Assembly: GCA_003168295.1 (NCBI GenBank)
Contig: PMST01000384.1
Coordinates: 1-15,969, forward strand
Source: Actinomycetota bacterium
Lineage (GTDB): Bacteria; Actinomycetota; Actinomycetes; Streptosporangiales; Streptosporangiaceae
Reading direction: 5' to 3'
DNA length: 15,969 bases
In this document: positions 5,990-12,884 of the stretch, in pieces
Layout: each line of letters opens with the position of its first letter
How positions within the stretch are numbered: position 1 is the stretch's first letter
Made by a program: the position numbers and the translations under genes
Notes under the pieces: model-generated
What the model saw: the letters and a program-made list of their open reading frames with translations, nothing else
Databases searched by the model: none
What the model was told of the DNA's origin: nothing

Positions 5990-6636
5990 TGACCGAAGCC
6001 GGCCACGACCCTTCGCACCTAGCCGATAGACGACCTGTGCACGAGCAGGCGCAACTCGAGCTGCGCGCTTCGGACGCCGACCGGGATCGCGCGGCGGCCG
6101 CGCTCGGCAACGCGCTGGCAGCCGGCCGGCTGACCACCACCGAGTACGCGCAACGGCTCGATGCCGTCTACACCGCGACAATCCTCGGCGAGCTCGTCCC
6201 GCTCACCCGCGACCTGCCCACCGATAACGCCACGGACGCCGGCGCGGGGCGGCGGACCACGCCCAGGTCGCCGCCCGCTTCAGCAAGGTGATCCGCTCGG
6301 GGCGCTGGGCGGCCGGACGGCGCACCTTGCTGACGGCACGTTTCGGCACGCTGATCGTCAACCTGGCCGACGCAGTGCTGCCGGGCCGCGAGATCACGCT
6401 GGAAATCGATGCGTTCTGCGGCAAGCTGATCGTCGTTGTCCCGGCCGGGGCGCACGTGATCGATGAGGGCGGCGCGCTGTTCGCCAAGCGGGGCCGTCTA
6501 CGGCCGCGAAGACCCTGACGATGCTGACGGGCCGGTGATCCGGCTAGTCGGCGACGCCCGGTTCTCCAAGGTCGCCGTGTACCGGGGGCACTACGATCCC
6601 TGGGACCAGGCGGCACGGGTAGTGGGGCAGCAGTAA
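5989..6636 (+). pseudogene. DUF1707 protein, frameshifted twice
   Basis: The first frame gives a clear DUF1707 domain (residues 25-77 from the ATG at 5989), with LRASDADRDRAAAALGNALA and EYAQRLDAVYTATILGELVP. Family members usually continue with a C-terminal LiaF/DUF2154-like beta domain. That part is present but in another frame (about 6270-6490: ARFSKVIRSGRW, FCGKLIVVVPAGAHVIDEGG) and then returns to the first frame (6496-6636: VYGRED, VIRLVGDARF, ending VGQQ). One base seems missing near 6240-6265, and one G seems extra in the GGGG at 6490-6493; the shifts cancel, restoring a ~215-residue protein. The conserved sequence between shifts suggests sequencing errors in G-rich tracts or very recent decay. 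Probable membrane- or envelope-stress-associated role by family; exact function unknown. Confidence 0.7.
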
Positions 6637-7028
6637 GTATGCCTCGGCGTGCATGAGGGAACGCCGGAGGACACCACCTGAATCTTCTGGTTTGTCCGAG
6701 CGCGCTGGTTTCTGCGCAGGGCCAGGGCGGGCCAGCCCTTCAGCGTCATATTGCCGGCAACCCGGCAAGCCGGCACCTTGAGGACTTAATGGACCGGAAG
6801 GACCGCAGAACCCCGGCGCGACGGCAAAGCGGCCGTTTCAGCGGTTTCGGGCGTCGCTGCCGGGCACAGGATCACAGTTCCATCTGGTGTGGTCTCTGTG
6901 ACCACTGTGGCGCTACGCAGGTTTGTATTACTTGACCGGGGTTCTTGCGGCCAGCACCGCTGGCCGGAGGTACTGGGCGATTCGGGTGTCAGCGGTCATA
7001 CTGGGACGTGAACCATGGGAGGGGAAAA
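6637..7028. other. Intergenic region without a gene
   Basis: No frame here has a recognisable product. It contains the hairpin TGCCGGC / GCCGGCA (6752-6758 with 6769-6775, ten-base loop), which may end the DUF1707 transcript, and the short dyad GGTC-N5-GACC near 6891-6903. A purine-rich ribosome-binding site (GGAGGGGAAAA) stands just before the ATG at 7029. Confidence 0.45.
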
Positions 7029-7246
7029 ATGGTCACCAAGAAGGACGAAGCACCGGACGTCGCGGACGAGGCCGAGGAGCCGACCGTCGAGGTCGAGGAA
7101 GACGTCGAGGTCGACGAGGCCATCGAGGTCAAGCCCGAGGGCAACAGGATCTCCTTACGTCGCGGTGCCGCGTATCGGCTGAGGACAAGAACGCGGCGGC
7201 TTACGGCGGGTGGACGCGCAGCCACTTCCGGGCCGGGCTCGGATGA
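7029..7246 (+). pseudogene. Small acidic ORF, probably frameshifted
   Basis: The ATG at 7029 follows a strong ribosome-binding site. The first ~38 codons encode a very acidic peptide (KKDEAPDVADEAEEP..., repeated VE/VD pairs) with strong G/C third positions. After about 7150 that frame loses its codon bias, while another frame gains it and reads AEDKNAAAYGGWTRSHFRAG to a stop at 7244-7246. One missing base between about 7150 and 7185 would join them into a ~72-residue protein. I do not recognise it. The next small ORF starts inside its stop codon (ATGA), which supports the second-frame end as real. Confidence 0.35.
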
Positions 7247-7395
7247 CGGACATCATCGTCCGCGGGCGGTGGCGGGTGACCGTGCCGCTGACCGGGACGG
7301 GCTTTTGTCGCGGGGACGCGAAGAGCGGTGCTGGGCGCACGCGGCGGTGCCGTTCCGGGAAATTAATAGCTAAGACGCGGCTGAGGCGCGCCTGA
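7243..7395 (+). CDS. Small ORF of unknown function
   Basis: Begins MTDIIVRGRWRVTVPLTGTG with strong codon bias and an ATGA overlap with the preceding frame, suggesting coupling. After about codon 22 (near the TTTT at 7303-7306) the bias weakens. Another frame ending at 7373 (REERCWAHAAVPFREINS) looks equally or better coded, so the gene may again carry a single-base shift. No family is recognised. It lies ~100 bases before the three-gene operon and could be cotranscribed with it. Confidence 0.3.
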   Translation: MTDIIVRGRWRVTVPLTGTGFCRGDAKSGAGRTRRCRSGKLIAKTRLRRA

Positions 7396-7494
7396 GGCAG
7401 GGCCTGTGCCAGGATCATCCCGACCGGGCCGGCGGCGGGGGGTTGGTGCTCCCGAAGAAGGCGCGCAGCAGCCCGGCTGGGGAGGGAACCAGAC

Positions 7495-10400
7495 ATGGCC
7501 AGAGCACGACCGACCGAGACAGTGACGCTTCATTTTGACCTGAACCACGCCGTGGGTGACGGGGCGCCGAGGGAGTTCACCCTGCGGGGTGACGGCAAGG
7601 GGCGCAAGCTCGTGGCCCACACGGAGGAGACCCGCAGGACGCACGCACAGCAAAATCCGGCGCTGGCGGCGATGCCTGCGGAGCAGCTGCAGCGACTGAG
7701 CCACTATTGCGCCGACGTGGCGTTCCCGACGGATGCCGTCGCGTGGCGGTGGGTTGGCTATCCGGCCGCTGACTCCGGCGCCAGGAACGACGACGTGGCG
7801 ATGGTGTTCCAGCGCGTGTCGAGCGAGGCGGTCCGGCGGTCCGTCGATGCGCTGCGGGTTGAGCGGGGCGCAGCGGTGCCGAGCCTGCTGGCCGACTACG
7901 GCGTCGTGGCGCCGGACGACGATACCCACGCCGATGTGCACGTCGCGGCTTCGGCGGTCATTACCCCCGGCGCCTCGGCGCTGGCCATCGTGCAGCAGCA
8001 CCCCGAGATCGCGTCGTTCGATCCGGCCGCGTTCGCCCGGATTCAGCTGGTGCTCAAGGGACTGTCGAGCATGACCGCGCTATGGGGTTACATCTCCACC
8101 CACATGGCCCAGGACGACCCGGAGCCGTGGTACGTGCGGACGGTCTGCACCAACCCCAACCAGGGACCTGGGCAGCGCTACTTCGATCCGGGGGCGCCGT
8201 TGCGTCCTGCCGCCGGCCTGCTCGGCAGTGACAAGCAGCCCATCCCGTGGAACGTTGACGGATCAGGTCCGGTGCTCGAGCAGTTCAAGCTGAGCGACGG
8301 CGTCGCCGGCGTGGCCAAGCCGGTCATCCAGGATGCGCTGCGCCTGCTCAAGCAGGACTCCCGGATGAAGGGGGTGAACTGGACCAAGCAGCACGGGGTG
8401 ACGGTCAAGGAGCGGACCGGAGGTCACCCCGCCCCCGCGTCGTTCGCCCGCCTGGCGGCGGTGGCTGAGCCGCAGGCGCCGTGGACGCTCAAGAACACGA
8501 CCAGCCAGTACGGGCTCGACCTGTACCCCGAGACGCTGCAGTACGAGAACGGCAAGCTCAGCTTCGAGGTGAAGAACTGGCCCAACCGCGGTCTAGGCGT
8601 GTCGTGGCTGGCCAAGGACTCCGCCGGGAAGCGGCTCCCGCCGCCGTACAACGCGCCGAAGTACCTCCAGATGATCGGGTCGGGCAACGTGATCTTCGGC
8701 ATCCCGATCTGGACCGACAACGCGGAGATCGAGATCGACGTGCCCGCTGCCGCGTCAGAAATCGACGTGCTGCTCGGCGGCATCGGCCAGGGCAGCCCGT
8801 GGATGGAAGTGGACTGGCAGGGCATCGTCTACACGAGTTTCGTCAGCTACGGCATTCCCTCGTTCCTGAGCGTCCTGTCCGTGGGCGCGCCGACCTGCAA
8901 GCCGCTGGTGGAGGCGATGGGGGGGTTCCTCGACGTGCTCATCCCGCTCGGGCAGGAGCTGCTCCAGCCGATCCTGACCGGCACGGGCGAGTACTCGCTG
9001 AGCTACACGCTGTCGCTGGCGGCCGAGGTGGCGGCCGGCATCTTGCTCAGCAAGTACCTGGAGACCTTCGCGTTGGAACTGCTCGGCTACGCCACGGCCG
9101 AGGAAATCGCGGAGAACTGCCCGTTCGTCGGGTGGGTGCTGCGGGTGGCGAGCATCGCCGCAGCTATCGCCGACATGATCGCCACCAGCGTCGAGGTCGG
9201 GCTCTCGCCGATGACCTACGTCCTCGAGGCGAAGCGGTCGATGACGCTGAGCGTGACCGTCGAGCCGGATCCGACGCACGGGACCGGCACCCAGAAGCCG
9301 ATCTGGCCGAAAGAGGCCGACCACTGGGTCATCACGGTCCAGTACCGGGGCGGGACCACGCTCCGGAAGGGCGGCGCGATGCCGACCGGTGAGGACGCGC
9401 CCATCGACGTTCTGTTCTCGAAGGCGACCAACGATGATCTCCCGTCGGCCCCCGCGGATCAGTTCCAGATCCTCGCGCTGGTGTACTCGCGGACGAACTG
9501 GATCTGCGGCAAATGGGTGAGCGGCTGGATCACCGCGGTGCCCAACGACGGCGACGGCCGCAGCGAGTCGGGCTCGATCATCCAGCAGCTCGTGCCGCTG
9601 ACCCCGTCGACGAGCTACGAGCAGATCCAGAAGCTCGCCTACGACGGCCCGTCGGCCAGCTACGTCTGGCAGGACGTCACCCAGCCTGCGCCGGCCGGCA
9701 CCCGCGCCGACCTGGACAAACAAGACGTGTCCGCGCTCGTCGACATCACCATCAACGATATCGCCTACAAGCTCGGGTACTGCTACCAGGCCAGGAACCA
9801 GAACCTCCCGCTCGACTACGGCACGGCCGGCTCCAACGACCCGATGTACCTGCTCAAGAGCGTCTCGACGCTGGCGCACCCCGGCGCCGGGATGAAGGCG
9901 TCGGACCGGGGCTTCTCCGGACAGCCCTACCTCGCCTACGACCAGTTCGGCCCGGCCGGCCTGTTCGAGCTGGACGCCCAGGCCTACGAGGCCGAGCTCA
10001 ACGCGAGCAAGAGCGCGACGGCCGTGCCCGCCGACCTGGGTAACGCGTTCGAGGGGCACGGGTACGCGCTGCCGGCCGGCGCGACCGTCGTGGTGGTCAC
10101 GTCCGACGCGCGGTGGCTCATCTCGGCCGCGGACGGGACGCAGCTGTTCGACCTGCGCCGCCAGCTCGACCTCATCAAGGTCCTCGCGGCTCCGGCACCG
10201 GAGTTCAGCCCGAGCAACTTCTATCTCGACAGCCGGACTTATGCCACCGACAAGCTGTATCACCTGCGCCAGGTCGACCTCCACGACGACAGCGGAGCCA
10301 CGTTCGACCCCGCCCCCGGGACGAAGCTGCAGAGCTGGGGCGCCTTTGACATGCCGAACCTGGACGCGATCGCCGTGCATCCGGACGGCTACGCCATCGG

Positions 10401-11556
10401 GATCAACTACCACTACGACCAGATGGCGATCCTGAAGCTGCCGGACCAGGCCGTGGACGATGCCGCGGCCCCGCACGCCCTGCCGATGAGCGGCCAGGGC
10501 CTGCGCGAGGGGCTCATGCTGGGGCCCTGCGCCATGACCATCACCGCCGATGGCCGCATCCTGGTGCTGGAGAAGACGGCGGCGCGGATCCAGGCGTTCG
10601 ACGTGTTCGCGAACCCGTCCCAGTGTTTCGCGGCCGAGCTCGCCTTCGACCTCGCGCCCGGCTTCGCCGCCGACCTCGACGACGGGGCCGCCGGGGCCGA
10701 CGGGGCCGCGTCGCTGCCGCTGCTGCAGGCGCTGCAGCGGGCGGTGCCCATCCTGAACTCGGCCCCGGGCGCCTTCGACCCGCGGTATCTGCTGATGCCG
10801 GTGGTGACGGCCGGGGCGGACGTGGCGGCCGCGCTGGACGCCGGGACGGTGAACGACGAGTTGCGGCTTGCCTTTGAGAAGTGCGGGCTCGAACTCGGCG
10901 CGATGCGCCAGCTGACGCCGGCGGCCGCGGGATCGGCTCCGGCCGGAGTTGCCGGGGCAGCCGCTGGCCTGGACGTGTCGGTCGCCACGACCGAGCCGGG
11001 CAGCCTGTGGATCGTCACCGACAATGTCCTCGGCGTCCGTTATGACGTGCGCCTGAACCAGGGGGAGGTCGAGGTGTTCCGCGCCATGACCCCGATCATC
11101 TCGGTGCAGACACCGGGCGCGGAATGGCTGATCCGGGACAAGACCAACACGCTCACATTCGACGTGAAGCGGCAGACCACGACGGCCGGAGCGAGCGTGC
11201 TGCACGCCGTGCGGCTCCAGGCCTGCCTGCGGCTCAAGACCGGCACGTCAGCCTCGACCGTCTACCTCGACCTCGCGGTGGAGTCGAAGGGGTTCATCTA
11301 CGTCCTGTCCTATGAGAACCCGTCCGGCGGCACGCTGTCACCAGGTGACTACCGGCTCGACATCTACAATCCCGACGGGACGCCCCTGTCCCCCGACCCG
11401 CGCACCCGCAACGGGACGGTGAACGCCGAGCGGATGATCCTGGACCAGTGGCGCACGCTGTTCACGCTCGACTACGAGCAGATGGCGGGCCAGGCCGGGC
11501 GGCCGGAGCCGACCATCAGCCAGTGGATCCCCAAAGAAGAAGGGAGCGGATCATGA
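7495..11556 (+). CDS. Giant protein of unknown function, hydrophobic core and possible propeller
   Basis: 1353 residues, not recognised. The ATG at 7495 has a good ribosome-binding site (GGGGAGGGA). No N-terminal signal peptide is visible. Residues 463-570 hold three long non-polar, mostly helical-looking stretches (about 478-494, 503-531, 542-570, the last with VLRVASIAAAIADMIATSV), which could be membrane-embedded or a buried helical bundle. Residues ~955-1050 contain repeats of the type LDAIAVHPDGYAIGI and AMTITADGRILVLE, reminiscent of NHL/beta-propeller blades. A short module with [LV]-x3-F-x3-G-x2-L and a following W-x-I/V occurs at residues 848-885 and again at 1123-1195; the same module is present three times in the third gene. 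The stop overlaps the next start (ATGA). Codon use is uniform and strong, so the gene is intact and expressed. It may be a structural or toxin-like protein; this is inference. Confidence 0.8.
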   Translation: MARARPTETVTLHFDLNHAVGDGAPREFTLRGDGKGRKLVAHTEETRRTHAQQNPALAAMPAEQLQRLSHYCADVAFPTDAVAWRWVGYPAADSGARNDDVAMVFQRVSSEAVRRSVDALRVERGAAVPSLLADYGVVAPDDDTHADVHVAASAVITPGASALAIVQQHPEIASFDPAAFARIQLVLKGLSSMTALWGYISTHMAQDDPEPWYVRTVCTNPNQGPGQRYFDPGAPLRPAAGLLGSDKQPIPWNVDGSGPVLEQFKLSDGVAGVAKPVIQDALRLLKQDSRMKGVNWTKQHGVTVKERTGGHPAPASFARLAAVAEPQAPWTLKNTTSQYGLDLYPETLQYENGKLSFEVKNWPNRGLGVSWLAKDSAGKRLPPPYNAPKYLQMIGSGNVIFGIPIWTDNAEIEIDVPAAASEIDVLLGGIGQGSPWMEVDWQGIVYTSFVSYGIPSFLSVLSVGAPTCKPLVEAMGGFLDVLIPLGQELLQPILTGTGEYSLSYTLSLAAEVAAGILLSKYLETFALELLGYATAEEIAENCPFVGWVLRVASIAAAIADMIATSVEVGLSPMTYVLEAKRSMTLSVTVEPDPTHGTGTQKPIWPKEADHWVITVQYRGGTTLRKGGAMPTGEDAPIDVLFSKATNDDLPSAPADQFQILALVYSRTNWICGKWVSGWITAVPNDGDGRSESGSIIQQLVPLTPSTSYEQIQKLAYDGPSASYVWQDVTQPAPAGTRADLDKQDVSALVDITINDIAYKLGYCYQARNQNLPLDYGTAGSNDPMYLLKSVSTLAHPGAGMKASDRGFSGQPYLAYDQFGPAGLFELDAQAYEAELNASKSATAVPADLGNAFEGHGYALPAGATVVVVTSDARWLISAADGTQLFDLRRQLDLIKVLAAPAPEFSPSNFYLDSRTYATDKLYHLRQVDLHDDSGATFDPAPGTKLQSWGAFDMPNLDAIAVHPDGYAIGINYHYDQMAILKLPDQAVDDAAAPHALPMSGQGLREGLMLGPCAMTITADGRILVLEKTAARIQAFDVFANPSQCFAAELAFDLAPGFAADLDDGAAGADGAASLPLLQALQRAVPILNSAPGAFDPRYLLMPVVTAGADVAAALDAGTVNDELRLAFEKCGLELGAMRQLTPAAAGSAPAGVAGAAAGLDVSVATTEPGSLWIVTDNVLGVRYDVRLNQGEVEVFRAMTPIISVQTPGAEWLIRDKTNTLTFDVKRQTTTAGASVLHAVRLQACLRLKTGTSASTVYLDLAVESKGFIYVLSYENPSGGTLSPGDYRLDIYNPDGTPLSPDPRTRNGTVNAERMILDQWRTLFTLDYEQMAGQAGRPEPTISQWIPKEEGSGS

Positions 11557-12884
11557 CCACGCACAAGGACAGAGCGGGTCGTGACCATTCCCAATCCGAG
11601 CGGGAGCGAACGGAGCTGGCGATGACGGGCGGCCCCGCCGCCGGTACGGCCAGCTCCGCCTCCGGTACGGCCGGCCGGACGCTCTCGCCCGGCGAGCTGG
11701 CGGCATTGCACGACGCGGTCGCGACGCAGAACCTCCTCGGGCTGGGCACGCCAGCATTCACGGCGTCGTCAGTGCTCGCTCTGATGGCATCTCTCGAGGC
11801 GCTGTCGGCGGCCTATCCGCAGCTCGTGAACCCGGAGTTCACGGGCTGGGTCGATCAGCTCTACGGGTTGCTGGCCGGCAGCAGCACGAGCTACGACCAG
11901 AACTTCCCGGCGCTGTACCTCACCTGGCAGGTATCCCAGTTCCCGTTCGATCCGGCGTCGGAGACGGTCACCGTGCCCAACCTCGGCTCGGTGCAGGTTC
12001 TCCTGGTGGTCCAGGACTCGTTGTCCCCCCGCTGGACCTCATGGGCTGACTCGATCCAGGTCGGCGGCCAGAAGTACGGTTTCTATCCTGGGGGTGTCTA
12101 TCCCGCGTTCCGGAATCAATGCAAGATCAACTACACGGTTCAGATTATGGACGAGTCGATCCTCTTCGGCAACGAGTACGTCCAAGGGGCGGCGTCCCGC
12201 GAACCGTGGTCTCCCACGGCGCAGCCACCGGCCTGGAACCAGGCGCTGACGTCACTGATGCAGTCGTGGGGTCCGGCCGGGTGCCCGGCGAACGTGTTCC
12301 CGCCCGGCACCTTCGTCGGCTACGCGGCGCGGCACCTGGCCGTGCTTGACCCGGGGTCGTGGACGGACGCCGAGGCGACGAAGACGGCCGTCCAGCAGGT
12401 CTGGGACGCTCAGCTCGCCGAGCTGCGCGCGCTGGCCGCCGATTCGGGCCCGCTGACGGCGCAGACGTGCCTGTACCTGCTGTACCTGCTCCTCGCGGTC
12501 CGCAGCGGCGACAGCGAGTGCCAGGCGGCGGTCAAGGAGCTGATGAACCTGGGCTGCAGCACCCCAGGACACCCCAACGACATCGTCGGCAATCAGCTCG
12601 TCTACGCCGCGCTGATGGGCGTATCAGACCCGGCCGGCACCTTCGCGTGGACCTACCCGCAGCGGCTCCAGCTGCTACAAGATCTCCAGCAGCTGGCCGC
12701 GGGCGATGATCCGGCCGCACAGGCCCTGACGTCGAGCCTGACGGCCACCCTCCGGCTCCAGCAGGTGGACTCGTCCTATCCCGAGCAGGACCCCAACGAC
12801 TCAACCAACTTCGACGAGCGCAAGGCCGACACCGTGGCGGCGCTGCGCGCGTCGCTGACCGGCTGGCAGAAGCAGTCGGCATGA
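11553..12884 (+). CDS. Conserved-looking protein of unknown function, 443 aa
   Basis: Not recognised. The ATG at 11553 overlaps the stop of the giant gene by four bases and has AAGGGAGCGG just upstream, so I prefer it to upstream in-frame starts. Residues 1-45 are polar and low in complexity (Gly/Ala/Ser/Thr), looking disordered. Residues ~50-110 are helical, followed by a beta-rich aromatic region (YLTWQVSQFPFDP, VQVLLVVQDSLSPRWTSWAD, GGQKYGFYPGGVYP), and the C-terminal half (about 250-440) is alpha-helical with a Leu/Tyr-rich segment TCLYLLYLLLAV that is probably buried rather than a true TM helix. No signal peptide. Both stops and starts are coupled, so it is made together with the two flanking large proteins and may be their partner or adaptor. 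Confidence 0.8.
   Translation: MTTHKDRAGRDHSQSERERTELAMTGGPAAGTASSASGTAGRTLSPGELAALHDAVATQNLLGLGTPAFTASSVLALMASLEALSAAYPQLVNPEFTGWVDQLYGLLAGSSTSYDQNFPALYLTWQVSQFPFDPASETVTVPNLGSVQVLLVVQDSLSPRWTSWADSIQVGGQKYGFYPGGVYPAFRNQCKINYTVQIMDESILFGNEYVQGAASREPWSPTAQPPAWNQALTSLMQSWGPAGCPANVFPPGTFVGYAARHLAVLDPGSWTDAEATKTAVQQVWDAQLAELRALAADSGPLTAQTCLYLLYLLLAVRSGDSECQAAVKELMNLGCSTPGHPNDIVGNQLVYAALMGVSDPAGTFAWTYPQRLQLLQDLQQLAAGDDPAAQALTSSLTATLRLQQVDSSYPEQDPNDSTNFDERKADTVAALRASLTGWQKQSA

Noticed and set aside
7363..8001. 212-residue minus-strand frame over the start of the giant gene
   Set aside because: His/Arg-rich antisense product without motifs; the plus-strand start has a good ribosome-binding site.
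8755..11205. 816-residue open frame on the minus strand opposite the giant gene
   Set aside because: Arg/Gly/His/Val-rich low-complexity product expected from an antisense frame in high-GC DNA; no ribosome-binding site or recognisable domain; the plus strand frame has proper codon bias and operon overlaps.
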